From Rhodococcus sp. HNM0569 (GTDB taxonomy: Bacteria > Actinomycetota > Actinomycetes > Mycobacteriales > Mycobacteriaceae), in assembly GCF_012726205.1 (NCBI RefSeq), contig NZ_JAASAE010000004.1, positions 1 to 64,000 of the forward strand: a stretch of DNA of 64,000 nt, in the 5' to 3' direction. Below the pieces are notes generated by a model, which saw nothing but the letters and a program-made list of their open reading frames with translations, did not search any database and had not been told where the DNA came from. The first letter of the stretch is position 1; each line of letters starts with the position of its first letter. The translations under genes were made by a program, and so were the position numbers. Positions 16,448 through 24,512 of this stretch are shown here, one piece after another.

Positions 16448-17267
16448 CACCACCGTCCACGACCTGGCGGGCAGCCTCCCCAACCCGAAGTTCCTGCACC
16501 TGGAGCAGATCAGCAAGGGTTATCACCACAAGAACGGATGGAACCAGATCGTCGGGGACATCGACATCGCGATCGAAGAGGGACAGTTCGTCTCCCTGCT
16601 CGGGCCGTCCGGGTGCGGAAAGTCCACCGTGCTGAGCATGATCGCCGGGCTCACCGAGCCCGACGAGGGGAACATCTGGCTGGATCGGCATCCGATCACC
16701 GGTCCCGGACACGACCGTGGGGTGGTGTTCCAACAGCACGTCCTGCTTCCCTGGATGACCGCTCGCGAGAACGTCCTCTTCGGGCTGGATTCGGCGCGGC
16801 GCAACCTCCCTCGCGCGCAACGGGAAGAATTGGCCGACCACTACCTCGAGACGGTCAAGCTCGGTCACGCGAAAGACAGGCGCCCCGGCGAACTGTCCGG
16901 CGGCATGCAGCAACGCGTCGGCATCGCCCGCGCCTTCGCACTGCAGCCGAAGGTCCTGCTCCTCGACGAGCCCTTCGGTGCTCTCGACGCGCTCACCCGC
17001 GTCGACCTGCAGAACGAACTGCTTCGGCTGTGGGAGAGCGAGCGACGCACCGTCGTCATGGTCACCCACGACGTCGACGAGGCGATCGTGCTCTCCGATC
17101 GCATCCTGGTGCTGAGCCACGGGCCTGCTGCCACCGTCACGCAGGACATCGCCGTCCCGTTCGCCCGGCCCCGGTCGCAGGACGAGCTCAACAAGGACCC
17201 CCGCTTCTACGACCTGCGCGCGGCCCTGCTCGCATCACTGACCGCACCGACCACCGACGCCGCATGA
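16440..17267 (+). CDS. ABC transporter ATP-binding protein (nitrate/sulfonate type)
   Basis: A 275-residue ATPase with Walker A GPSGCGKS, a Q-loop in VVFQQHVLLPW, signature LSGGMQQRVGIARA, Walker B VLLLDEPFG and H-loop VMVTHDVDEA. It is in the SsuB/TauB/NrtD group. It energises the importer encoded just upstream. Translation is coupled at both ends by overlapping stop/start codons. Confidence 0.92.
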   Translation: MPDTTVHDLAGSLPNPKFLHLEQISKGYHHKNGWNQIVGDIDIAIEEGQFVSLLGPSGCGKSTVLSMIAGLTEPDEGNIWLDRHPITGPGHDRGVVFQQHVLLPWMTARENVLFGLDSARRNLPRAQREELADHYLETVKLGHAKDRRPGELSGGMQQRVGIARAFALQPKVLLLDEPFGALDALTRVDLQNELLRLWESERRTVVMVTHDVDEAIVLSDRILVLSHGPAATVTQDIAVPFARPRSQDELNKDPRFYDLRAALLASLTAPTTDAA

Positions 17268-17602
17268 GGAACACCACCGTGACTACTCCCGCCCCGCCCA
17301 CCGAGGTGGACGTCCCCACCTTCGCCACCGTGCACCGCGACGCGCCCACCGTCGTCGACGTCCGCGAAAGCGACGAGTTCACCGCCGGACACGTTCCCGG
17401 CGCCCAACATCTGCCGCTCGCCGAGTTGCCCGGTGCCCTCGAACGGATCGTCGGTCCGGATCCGGTATACCTGATCTGCGCGTCCGGGAACCGGAGCCTG
17501 AAGGCAGCACGCCTGCTCGCGGACGCCGGTCGCACAGCCGTCTCCGTCAGTGGTGGCACCAGGGCGTGGATCCGGGCGGGGCTGCCCACGGAAGGGAACT
17601 GA
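17264..17602 (+). CDS. Single-domain rhodanese (sulfurtransferase)
   Basis: A 112-residue rhodanese with ValAsp-ValArg-Glu at the N-terminal CH2A motif and an active-site loop CASGNRS (Cys72), the persulfide-carrying residue. It transfers sulfane sulfur between thiols, or from thiosulfate, or to cyanide. The ATG at 17264 overlaps the ATPase stop. An in-frame GTG at 17279, with GAGGA 8 nt upstream, may be the real start. Three bases separate it from the persulfide dioxygenase gene, so they probably act in sequence. Confidence 0.85.
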   Translation: MRNTTVTTPAPPTEVDVPTFATVHRDAPTVVDVRESDEFTAGHVPGAQHLPLAELPGALERIVGPDPVYLICASGNRSLKAARLLADAGRTAVSVSGGTRAWIRAGLPTEGN

Positions 17603-17605
17603 GCC

Positions 17606-18979
17606 GTGATCGTCCAGCAGTACTACCTCGATTGCCTGTCCCACGCCTCCTACCTCGTGGCCGACGAGACCACCGGCCAAGCCGTGATCGTGGATCCGCG
17701 CCGCGACATCGACGACTATCTCGCCGACGCGCGGGCCGCCGGGGTGTCGATCGTCGGCGTCATCAACACGCACGTCCATGCGGACTTCGTCGCGGGAAAC
17801 CTGGAGCTGGCCGCGGCGACCGGCGCCTGGATCGGCTTCGGGGAGCGGGCCGTTATCGACCATCGGATCCGCCCCCTCGCACATGGTGAACACCTGCGGC
17901 TCGGCGAAGTGGACCTCGAGATCATCTCCACGCCCGGCCACACTTGGGAGTCGATCAGCATCGTGATCCGTGAGCACGCCGACAGCGACCCCGACGCGGT
18001 GTGCACCGGCGACGCGATGTTTGTCGGCGATGTCGGGCGCCCCGATCTCGCCTCCGCCGCCCCGAACGAGACCGAAACGCTTGCACGCGCTCAATTCTCG
18101 TCGATACACCGGCTGCTGGCGCTTCCCGACGACACCAGGGTGCTCCCCGCGCACGGTGCAGGGTCGTCGTGCGGGAAGAACCTGTCGGCCGAACTGTCCT
18201 CCACCATCGGGGAGCAGCGTCGCACCAACTATGCGGCGCAGCCGATGAGCGAGGCCGAGTTCGTGGCCCTCATCACCGATGGGCAGCCGCCCGCACCCGC
18301 CTACTTCGCCGTGGACGCTCGGCTGAACCGGCAGGTGCGCGCGCTGTACGACTCCTCGGCGCTGTTGTCCGAGCTCACGGCGGCGCAACTTCGCGCCGTT
18401 CTCGAGGACGGGACCACCTGTGTGATCGACACGCGCGGCCCGGACGAATTCGCCGAGGCCCACCTGTCGGGCAGTGTGAACATCGGGCTCGACGGCCGAT
18501 TCGCCGAAACCGCCGGGATGTTAGTGCCCCACGACGTCCCGGTCGTGGTGCTGACCGTCGGAGGTCGCGGACGCGAGGCCGTCACCCGGCTCGGCCGGAT
18601 CGGCATCGACCGGGTTGTGGGCCACCACGACCTGTCCACCGGGATCGACGAGGCGTTGCGTCCGCTGACGCGGACCGCCAGCCGGCTGCACGCCGACGAA
18701 CTACGGTCCCGGCCGAACCTCGTGGTGCTCGACGTACGTAATCCCGGTGAGCGCGAAAGCGGCGCGATCGACGGATCGGTCCACATCCCGTTGCCGCAGC
18801 TCGCTGCGCGACACGACGAACTCCACAGCGGTGCAGACGTTGTCGTCTACTGCGCGGGTGGGTGGCGGTCCAGCGTAGCCGCCAGCTTCCTCAGAGCGTC
18901 CGGGCATGACCGGGTGCGTGACCTCGAGGGCGGATTCTCGGAGTGGCTCGCCACCGCCGTCGCGACAGCCGGGCGCTGA
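17606..18979 (+). CDS. Persulfide dioxygenase-rhodanese fusion (ETHE1/CstB-like)
   Basis: A 457-residue protein in three parts. Residues 1-240 form a metallo-beta-lactamase domain with NTHVHADFVAG, STPGHTWES and CTGDAMFVGDVGRPD, which supply the ETHE1-type iron ligands (two His and one Asp). The next is a rhodanese-like domain (about 260-355) whose active-site position reads LTVGGRGRE and lacks Cys. The last is a rhodanese domain (about 365-450) with intact YCAGGWRS. It should oxidise low-molecular-weight persulfide with O2 to sulfite, with sulfur delivered through the last domain. The GTG start follows a GGAAGGGAA site. TauE lies 30 bp downstream. Confidence 0.88.
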   Translation: MIVQQYYLDCLSHASYLVADETTGQAVIVDPRRDIDDYLADARAAGVSIVGVINTHVHADFVAGNLELAAATGAWIGFGERAVIDHRIRPLAHGEHLRLGEVDLEIISTPGHTWESISIVIREHADSDPDAVCTGDAMFVGDVGRPDLASAAPNETETLARAQFSSIHRLLALPDDTRVLPAHGAGSSCGKNLSAELSSTIGEQRRTNYAAQPMSEAEFVALITDGQPPAPAYFAVDARLNRQVRALYDSSALLSELTAAQLRAVLEDGTTCVIDTRGPDEFAEAHLSGSVNIGLDGRFAETAGMLVPHDVPVVVLTVGGRGREAVTRLGRIGIDRVVGHHDLSTGIDEALRPLTRTASRLHADELRSRPNLVVLDVRNPGERESGAIDGSVHIPLPQLAARHDELHSGADVVVYCAGGWRSSVAASFLRASGHDRVRDLEGGFSEWLATAVATAGR

Positions 18980-19009
18980 CGTGCCCGCGCACCAAGAGGA
19001 GCTGAGTCC

Positions 19010-19759
19010 GTGGCAGTCTCAGTGACGCTGGCCGCAGGCGCAGTCATAGGGCTCCTGCTGGGACTGCTGGGGGCGGGCGGGTCGATCATCGCGGTGCCGG
19101 TGCTCACCTTGGCTGCGGGTCTTCCTGTGCGAGAGGCCATCGCGACGGCGCTGGTGGTGGTGCTCTGCTCGTCGCTCAGTGCGGTGATACCCAGACTGCG
19201 GTCTGGCGTTCGGTGGTCTACCGCCGCGATCATGATAGCGGCGGGCGCGCCGTGCACCGCCGCCGGCGCAACCCTCGGACGCGGCTTCGACGAGCAGGCC
19301 CTCGCCTTCGGCTTCGTCGGGGTTGCCGCGCTTGCCGTCTTCTTCCTGCTCCGCGCACCCAACGGTACCGCGACGAGAGCGGACGCAGGAGGGCTCGGCC
19401 GATTGGCCCGCACCATCCTGGCGGGGGCGATCGTCGGTACCCTGACCGGGCTTCTCGGAGTGGGGGGCGGGTTCCTCATCGTGCCCGCGCTCACCCTTCT
19501 GCTCGGACTCCCGATGACCGTTGCGATCGGGACGTCGCTCGTCGTCATCGGCGCCAACGCACTGACTGGGCTGGTAGCGCAGCTGTCGACCGTCTCGCTG
19601 GACTGGATGCTCACCGGGGCCTTCGCCGCGACGACAATGGCTACCGCGGCAATTGCGTCCAGGTCTGGGATGGATGTTCCTGAGCGCGCGCTGCGCCGGG
19701 CGTTCGGCTCGCTGGTGCTGGCGGTGTCGACTTTGATGCTGCTTGCGGCCTTCCGGTGA
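19010..19759 (+). CDS. TauE/SafE-family membrane exporter (probable sulfite exporter)
   Basis: A 249-residue membrane protein with about eight helices. It has the two-fold repeat of the family, seen as GLLLGLLGAGGSIIAVPVL and GTLTGLLGVGGGFLIVPAL. TauE/SafE proteins export sulfite or sulfoacetate. Directly after a persulfide dioxygenase this fits removal of sulfite. GTG start with AAGAGGAGC upstream. Last gene of the block. Confidence 0.85.
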   Translation: MAVSVTLAAGAVIGLLLGLLGAGGSIIAVPVLTLAAGLPVREAIATALVVVLCSSLSAVIPRLRSGVRWSTAAIMIAAGAPCTAAGATLGRGFDEQALAFGFVGVAALAVFFLLRAPNGTATRADAGGLGRLARTILAGAIVGTLTGLLGVGGGFLIVPALTLLLGLPMTVAIGTSLVVIGANALTGLVAQLSTVSLDWMLTGAFAATTMATAAIASRSGMDVPERALRRAFGSLVLAVSTLMLLAAFR

Positions 19760-19862
19760 TGCACCCTACTCGCGATTCAGATGACGACCCGTCCGATTCC
19801 AGGGTTCCTGAAAGTCCGAAATCCACGCGGTCGCGACATGCGCCCCGGGGGAGGTGGAGCTG

Positions 19863-20636
19863 TCAGCGGTGGTGCCCGCGGACGGCTCGGGTGAGGAGAT
19901 GGGATTGTTCGAGGAGTAGTCGGCCCAGCTCGGGGCGCCGGTGTTCGGCGAAGCGGGTCTCGACACCGGTGAGGCTCAGTGCCCACTCGGGCTCGTCGCG
20001 CTCGTTGAACACCGCGGCACCCATGCCCCAGCTGCCCTCGACCAGCAGCGCGGGGTTGACACAGTACCCGCTGTCGCGGGTGGCCGCGATCCGCTCTTCG
20101 ATGCCCGTGCGAGAGTGTTCGGGGCCCCAGCGATCGACCAGGTCGACGCGTCCGAGGTACTCGTCGATCTCGCGTTCGGGCAGGTGCGACAGGATCGCGA
20201 GACCCGCCGACGCGACTCCGAGCGGGAGTCGTATGCCGACGTGCAGCACGTGTGACCGGAGCGGGAAGCTGCCTTCTTCGCTTGCCAGGCAGACGGTTTC
20301 GTCGGCGCGACGTCGCGACAGGAATGCGCTCTCGCCGGTTCTGCGGGAGAGATCGCGCAACAGTGGCCGGGCCAGCGACGTGATGTCGTAGCGAGCCGCG
20401 GCGAGCGACCCCAGCAGGTACAGCTCGGGGCCGAGCAGCCACCGGCCGGACTTGTGGTCGCGGTCGACGAGCCCTTCCTCGGACATCGATTCGAGTAGTC
20501 GATGGACTGTGGGCCGCGCCAGCGACGTCTCGCGTGCCAGTTGGGTGGTGGTCGAGCCGTCCTGCTCGCCGTCGGCGATCGCGCGCAGCAGTGCTGCGGC
20601 TCTCCCGAGGACGGTGCAGTGCGGTGGTGCGGCCAT
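19863..20636 (-). CDS. IclR-family transcriptional regulator
   Basis: A 257-residue regulator. The N-terminal winged HTH contains TTTQLARETSLARPTVHRLL, and the C-terminal effector domain contains LASEEGSFPLRSHVLHVGI and GVASAGLAIL. The ATG at 20636 is chosen because TATGAT lies exactly 7 nt before it on this strand, a leaderless start; an in-frame ATG at 20648 falls inside that hexamer. It is divergent from scoAB, with GTCC/GGAC palindromes between, so it very probably controls scoAB and itself. The inducer is likely a 3-oxoacid or its CoA ester (inferred). Confidence 0.85.
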   Translation of the reverse strand: MAAPPHCTVLGRAAALLRAIADGEQDGSTTTQLARETSLARPTVHRLLESMSEEGLVDRDHKSGRWLLGPELYLLGSLAAARYDITSLARPLLRDLSRRTGESAFLSRRRADETVCLASEEGSFPLRSHVLHVGIRLPLGVASAGLAILSHLPEREIDEYLGRVDLVDRWGPEHSRTGIEERIAATRDSGYCVNPALLVEGSWGMGAAVFNERDEPEWALSLTGVETRFAEHRRPELGRLLLEQSHLLTRAVRGHHR

Positions 20637-20656
20637 GCGGACGATCATACGGCAGC

Positions 20657-20671
20657 GTCCGCTGAGTGGAC
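20657..20671. promoter_or_regulatory. IclR-type operator overlapping the regulator promoter
   Basis: GTCCGCTGAGTGGAC, a near-perfect palindrome 7 bp upstream of the TATGAT hexamer of the IclR gene. A degenerate copy follows at 20687-20701. Sharing of the arms with 20803-20817 supports one cognate regulator. Confidence 0.5.
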
Positions 20672-20802
20672 GCGGGGGAGTGGGTCGTCCGTTGAGTGAG
20701 CAATTCCGCGCCCATCGCAGTACCGCTCTTGCAGCGGACGTCGTTGTTCGGTGTCCTGGCCTACAGGCGTGAGCAGGGTTCCGACTGTGAGCGCCTCGAA
20801 TC

Positions 20803-20817
20803 GTCCACACAGTGGAC
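20803..20817. promoter_or_regulatory. IclR-type operator upstream of scoA
   Basis: GTCCACACAGTGGAC has exact inverted arms GTCCAC/GTGGAC. It is 54 bp before the scoA start, with a further GAGTGGAC half-site at 20824. Confidence 0.5.
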
Positions 20818-20871
20818 GTTGCGGAGTGGACGCTGCGACGTGCAGCGGAGTCGAGAGAAGGATGCGTGCGG

Positions 20872-21633
20872 ATGGGAACATCGGTGTGCGAAACACCCGA
20901 GGCCGCGGTTGCGGACATCGGGTCGGGGGCGACGCTCGCGGTGGGCGGGTTCGGGTTGTGCGGCATCCCGGACGCGTTGATCGCGGCGATCGCGGAGCGT
21001 GACGTGTCGGGATTCGAGGTGTTCTCGAACAACTGCGGCGTCGACGACTACGGATTGGGAATCCTGTTGTCGGCCGGTCGGATCGCGCGGGTCACGGCGT
21101 CGTACGTGGGCGAGAACAAGGAGTTCGCGCGCCAGTACCTGGCGGGTGAACTCGAGGTGGAGCTGACGCCCCAGGGCACCTTGTCCGAGCGCCTTCGAGC
21201 TGGTGGCGCCGGGATCCCCGCGTTCTACACGCCCGCGGGTGTCGGAACCCCGATCAGCGACGGCGGGCTGCCCTGGCGCTATGCGCCGGACGGGTCCGTC
21301 GCGGTGGCGTCGCCGCCCAAGGAGGTGCGTGAGTTCGGCGGGCGCCGGTACGTCCTCGAAGAGGGCATCGTCGCCGACTACGCGCTCGTGCACGCGGCCG
21401 TCGGCGACACCGAGGGAAATCTGGTCTTCGAGAAGTCGGCCCTCAACTTCAATCCCCTCGCCGCGATGGCCGGACGCGTCACGATCGCGCAGGTCGAGAA
21501 GCTCGTCGAGCCCGGTGAGCTGGATCCCGCACAGGTGCACCTGCCGGGCGTCTTCGTCCAGCGGATCGTGCATACGGGAGCGCAGGACAAGCGGATCGAG
21601 AAGCGCACGGTGCGTCGGGAGGTGGCGGCATGA
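20872..21633 (+). CDS. scoA: 3-oxoacid CoA-transferase subunit A
   Basis: A 253-residue alpha subunit of a succinyl-CoA:3-ketoacid CoA-transferase. Typical pieces are [47 protein letters not shown]-like [14 protein letters not shown], and [19 protein letters not shown]. The SNNCGVD form is that of SCOT-type enzymes rather than PcaI. It activates acetoacetate or similar acids with succinyl-CoA. The ATG at 20872 has GAGAAGG 10 nt upstream; a GTG at 20866 is also possible. It overlaps scoB by 4 nt. Confidence 0.85.
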   Translation: MGTSVCETPEAAVADIGSGATLAVGGFGLCGIPDALIAAIAERDVSGFEVFSNNCGVDDYGLGILLSAGRIARVTASYVGENKEFARQYLAGELEVELTPQGTLSERLRAGGAGIPAFYTPAGVGTPISDGGLPWRYAPDGSVAVASPPKEVREFGGRRYVLEEGIVADYALVHAAVGDTEGNLVFEKSALNFNPLAAMAGRVTIAQVEKLVEPGELDPAQVHLPGVFVQRIVHTGAQDKRIEKRTVRREVAA

Positions 21634-22268
21634 GCTGGTCGCGGGAACAGATGGCGGCACGGGCGGCAGCGGAGTTGCAGCCCGGTGAGTACGTGAACCT
21701 CGGGATCGGGTTGCCGACGCTGATCCCGAACCACCTGCCCGACGGCGTGCGAGTGGTGCTGCACAGCGAGAACGGCATCCTGGGAACGGGACCGTACCCT
21801 GCCGAGGAGGCAGTGGACGCGGACCTGATCAATGCAGGCAAGGAGACTGTCACCGTGAACGCGGGGGCGTCGTTCTTCGATTCCGCGTTGTCGTTCGGCA
21901 TGATTCGCGGCGGACACATCGATACGGCTGTGCTCGGCGGCATGCAGGTCTCCCGCACGGGCGACCTCGCCAACTGGATGGTGCCCGGCAAGATGGTCAA
22001 GGGCATGGGTGGCGCAATGGATCTCGTGCACGGCGCCCGCAAGGTCGTCGTGCTCATGGAGCACACCGCGCGCGACGGTTCGCCGAAGATCGTCGAGGCG
22101 TGCACGCTGCCCCTCACCGGCCAGGGCGTCGTGCAGCGGGTGATCACCGATCTCGCGGTGCTCGACCTCGAGGACGGACGGGTGGTGTTGCGCGAGACGG
22201 CGGCCGATGTGAGCGTCGACGAGGTTCTCGCCGCGACCGGTACCGAGGTCGAGGTCGCCCTCGTCTGA
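21630..22268 (+). CDS. scoB: 3-oxoacid CoA-transferase subunit B
   Basis: A 212-residue beta subunit. The catalytic glutamate lies in [10 protein letters not shown], preceded by [14 protein letters not shown], and [14 protein letters not shown] follows. It pairs with the upstream alpha subunit to form the active CoA-transferase. Translation is coupled by ATGA overlap. A long hairpin follows the stop. Confidence 0.88.
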   Translation: MSWSREQMAARAAAELQPGEYVNLGIGLPTLIPNHLPDGVRVVLHSENGILGTGPYPAEEAVDADLINAGKETVTVNAGASFFDSALSFGMIRGGHIDTAVLGGMQVSRTGDLANWMVPGKMVKGMGGAMDLVHGARKVVVLMEHTARDGSPKIVEACTLPLTGQGVVQRVITDLAVLDLEDGRVVLRETAADVSVDEVLAATGTEVEVALV

Positions 22269-22272
22269 CCTT

Positions 22273-22312
22273 GTGAGCACTGTGCGAGTCCGGAGACTCG
22301 CACAGTGCTCAC
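22273..22312 (+). terminator. 18-bp perfect hairpin after scoB
   Basis: GTGAGCACTGTGCGAGTC (22273-22290), loop CGGA, GACTCGCACAGTGCTCAC (22295-22312). The stem has no mismatch and there is no T-tract, as is common for actinobacterial terminators. Confidence 0.65.
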
Positions 22313-22355
22313 GGCCTCGCCGAGCGGCAACGCCGGCATCTGCGAGACTGCGGCA

Positions 22356-22850
22356 ATGACCGCACGGGACAGCGCAGACGCCCTCACCTACTCCGAATCC
22401 GTCTACGTCGAGTGCGCCCCCGGCCCGCTGTACGACCTGGTCGCCGACGTCACCAGGACCGGCGAGTGGAGCCCCGTCTGCACAGCCTGCTGGTGGGACG
22501 AGGGTGACGGTGCACGAGTCGGTGCGTGGTTCACCGGACGCAACGAGACTCCGGACCGCACGTGGGAGACGCGTTCGCAGGTCGCCGTCGCCGAGCCCGG
22601 ACAGGAGTTCGCATTCGTGGTCGGTGGCTCGCTGGTGCGGTGGGGATACACGCTCGAGCCGAGGGACTCCGGCACGGTGCTCACCGAGTCGTGGCACCTC
22701 CTGCCCGACGGGCTCGCGTTTTTCGACGAGCGGTTCGGCGACGACGCGCCTGCCCAGGTGCGCGACCGCACCGAAGCGGCACACGCGGGCATTCCCGCGA
22801 CGCTCGCCGCGATCAAGAGGATCGCCGAGGTGGAGTTCGGTCAGGCTTGA
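22356..22850 (+). CDS. SRPBCC (START-like) family protein
   Basis: A 164-residue protein with the START/Bet v1-like layout: N-terminal strand LTYSESVYVECAPGPLYDLVADV with WSPVCTACWW, a central strand region, and a long C-terminal helix. These bind hydrophobic ligands, and many actinobacterial copies are polyketide cyclase/dehydrase-like or stress proteins. Function unknown. The ATG at 22356 is chosen because the upstream in-frame GTG (22305) lies within the terminator stem. Confidence 0.75.
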   Translation: MTARDSADALTYSESVYVECAPGPLYDLVADVTRTGEWSPVCTACWWDEGDGARVGAWFTGRNETPDRTWETRSQVAVAEPGQEFAFVVGGSLVRWGYTLEPRDSGTVLTESWHLLPDGLAFFDERFGDDAPAQVRDRTEAAHAGIPATLAAIKRIAEVEFGQA

Positions 22851-22857
22851 TAGGGTC

Positions 22858-22928
22858 CTGCCGCTCCCCGAGTGCAACTGCCGCACCGGCGATTGCGGGC
22901 CGCGGCAGTGAGGAACCGGGAGCGGCAG
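22858..22928. terminator. Nested inverted repeats between convergent genes
   Basis: An outer stem CTGCCGCTCCC (22858-22868) with GGGAGCGGCAG (22918-22928) encloses an inner stem ACTGCCGC (22877-22884) with GCGGCAGT (22902-22909). It lies between the SRPBCC gene (+) and the Rrf2 gene (-), and could serve as a bidirectional terminator. Confidence 0.5.
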
Positions 22929-22950
22929 CAGATCACGCGCAGCGCGAGGT

Positions 22951-23376
22951 TCAGACGGCGAGTGGAATGACCTGGGCCCGGTTGGGGACCAGGTCGGCCA
23001 CCGTGATCGTGTCGAGCGAGCTGTAGAGCGCGAGCTGCGCGGCCCGCATGCCCACCTGGAGTCGCTGCGCCACGGTCTCGGGGGCGCGGTCCGGGCACGA
23101 CGGCAGGAGTTCGTCGTCGCCTTCCAGATGCCGGACGAGCCAGCCCAGCGGCGCAGCGCGGCCGTCGTCGGTGATCATCAGACCTCCGCGCCTGCCGCGG
23201 CGTGCGTCGACCGCACCGATCTCGCCGAGACGCGTGATGACCTTCGCGACATGTGCGTACGACGCCGCGAGCTCGTCCGAGATGGTGCGGGTGTCGATAC
23301 GACCGTCGTCGGCGTCCTGGGCCGCGAGGCGGGCCATCACGCGAAGCCCGAGATGAGTGAAGTGCGTGAACTGCAT
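22951..23376 (-). CDS. Rrf2-family transcriptional regulator
   Basis: A 141-residue winged-helix regulator. The start MQFTHFTHLGLRVMARLAAQ and the HTH ELAASYAHVAKVITRLGEIG followed by ARRGRRGGL are typical of the NsrR/IscR group. Only one cysteine is present (LLPSCPDRA), so the three-Cys iron-sulfur site of NsrR/IscR is missing and it probably senses by another route. It is divergent from a universal stress protein; DosR-like boxes lie between them. Confidence 0.8.
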   Translation of the reverse strand: MQFTHFTHLGLRVMARLAAQDADDGRIDTRTISDELAASYAHVAKVITRLGEIGAVDARRGRRGGLMITDDGRAAPLGWLVRHLEGDDELLPSCPDRAPETVAQRLQVGMRAAQLALYSSLDTITVADLVPNRAQVIPLAV

Positions 23377-23469
23377 GCGCTTGAAAATACAACCGACGGG
23401 GCCGATCGCGAGGAACTGTGACCAACCTGTCTTCATTGCTTTGACCAGCGGATACATGGAGATGTCCGG

Positions 23470-23511
23470 GTAGGGCCTAAAGTCCCGAACCGCAGGGATT
23501 TCAGGCCCGGA
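23470..23511. promoter_or_regulatory. Pair of DosR-like boxes
   Basis: Read on the minus strand, TTCGGGACTTTAGGCCCTAC (23470-23489) matches the DosR consensus TTSGGGACTWWAGTCCCSAA at 17 of 20 positions. A weaker second copy is at 23492-23511, two helical turns away. They lie between the Rrf2 gene and a universal stress protein gene. A dosR gene is present 5 kb away. Binding is inferred. Confidence 0.7.
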
Positions 23512-23565
23512 ATCGGGGTCGCCGGAACCCGCGCGAGCTCGCACGACGCTGGGTACTGTGAGGAC

Positions 23566-24453
23566 ATGACGTCATCGGAGCGCACCAACCTCATCGCCGT
23601 CGGCGCCGACGGCTCCGCCAGTTCGACGGCCGCGGTGGCGTTCGCCGCCGAGATGGCCGGACGGCGCGGCGCGGATCTGCAGATCGTCCACAGTCTCGAC
23701 TTCGCGCCGTACGGCTTCGGCGGCCCCTACATGGATGCCGGCGGCGTGTACGAGTGGGTCGAGGAAGGTGGCAAGAAGATCCTCGCCGACGCCGAGAAGA
23801 CCGCGCACGACGTCGCGCCGTCGATCACGGTACAGACGGATCTGTCCATCGGCAGCAGCGCGCAGTGGCTCGTCGACCTGTCCGAGACCGTCCGGTGGGT
23901 CGTGATCGGTGCGTCCGGTGCGGGCAAGGCCGCGACCGCATTGTTGTTGGGCAACACCGCGATCAGTGTCACCGCGCACGCGAAGTGCCCGGTCGTGGTG
24001 GTGCGGGGCGAGGCGCGCGACAGTGGCCCGGTCGTCGTCGGTGTGGACGGCAGCGAGACCAGCAAGCGCGCCGTGGCGTGTGCATTCGAGGAAGCGTCCT
24101 TCCGTGCGGCTCCGCTCGTCGCGGTTCACGTGTGGAGCGATCTCGGGCCCGGGCTGCTCGAAGACCCGCGCGCTGCCGAGCTGCTCCCGAAGAGTCTCGA
24201 GGAGGAGGAGCGCGTCGTGCTCGCCGAGTCGCTCGCCGGGTACCAGGAGCAGTACCCCGACGTCGCCGTCGAGCGTCACGTGTACGTCGACAATCCACGG
24301 GCCCGGCTCGTCGAATGGTCGAAGCAGGCACAGCTCGTGGTGGTCGGCAGCCGCGGCCGCGGTGGCTTCCGCGGCATGCTGCTCGGCTCGACGAGCAACA
24401 CCCTCGCCGCCGAGTCGCACAGCCCGGTCATGGTCGTGCGCCCCGCGGAGTGA
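23566..24453 (+). CDS. Universal stress protein, tandem two-domain (Rv2623-like)
   Basis: A 295-residue protein with two USP domains (about 5-145 and 155-295). Each has an ATP-binding G-x2-G-x9-G-S/T motif: GASGAGKAATALLLGNT and GSRGRGGFRGMLLGSTSN. Size and layout match the mycobacterial dormancy-regulon proteins Rv2623 and Rv1996. The upstream DosR-like pair suggests induction by low oxygen or NO. GAGGAC directly precedes the ATG. Confidence 0.88.
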   Translation: MTSSERTNLIAVGADGSASSTAAVAFAAEMAGRRGADLQIVHSLDFAPYGFGGPYMDAGGVYEWVEEGGKKILADAEKTAHDVAPSITVQTDLSIGSSAQWLVDLSETVRWVVIGASGAGKAATALLLGNTAISVTAHAKCPVVVVRGEARDSGPVVVGVDGSETSKRAVACAFEEASFRAAPLVAVHVWSDLGPGLLEDPRAAELLPKSLEEEERVVLAESLAGYQEQYPDVAVERHVYVDNPRARLVEWSKQAQLVVVGSRGRGGFRGMLLGSTSNTLAAESHSPVMVVRPAE

Positions 24454-24512
24454 GCCTGTTCACCGGGCCGTAGTGTGCGGGTGTCAGAGCATTGCCAGGA
24501 ATGGGGTACGAC

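Noticed and set aside
20872-22268. pcaI/pcaJ (3-oxoadipate CoA-transferase)
   Set aside because: The SNNCGVD and GGFGLCGIP forms are those of SCOT-type enzymes, and no beta-ketoadipate genes are adjacent.
22305-22355. Upstream GTG start for the SRPBCC protein
   Set aside because: It lies inside the 18-bp terminator stem; the ATG at 22356 gives the family's normal N-terminus.
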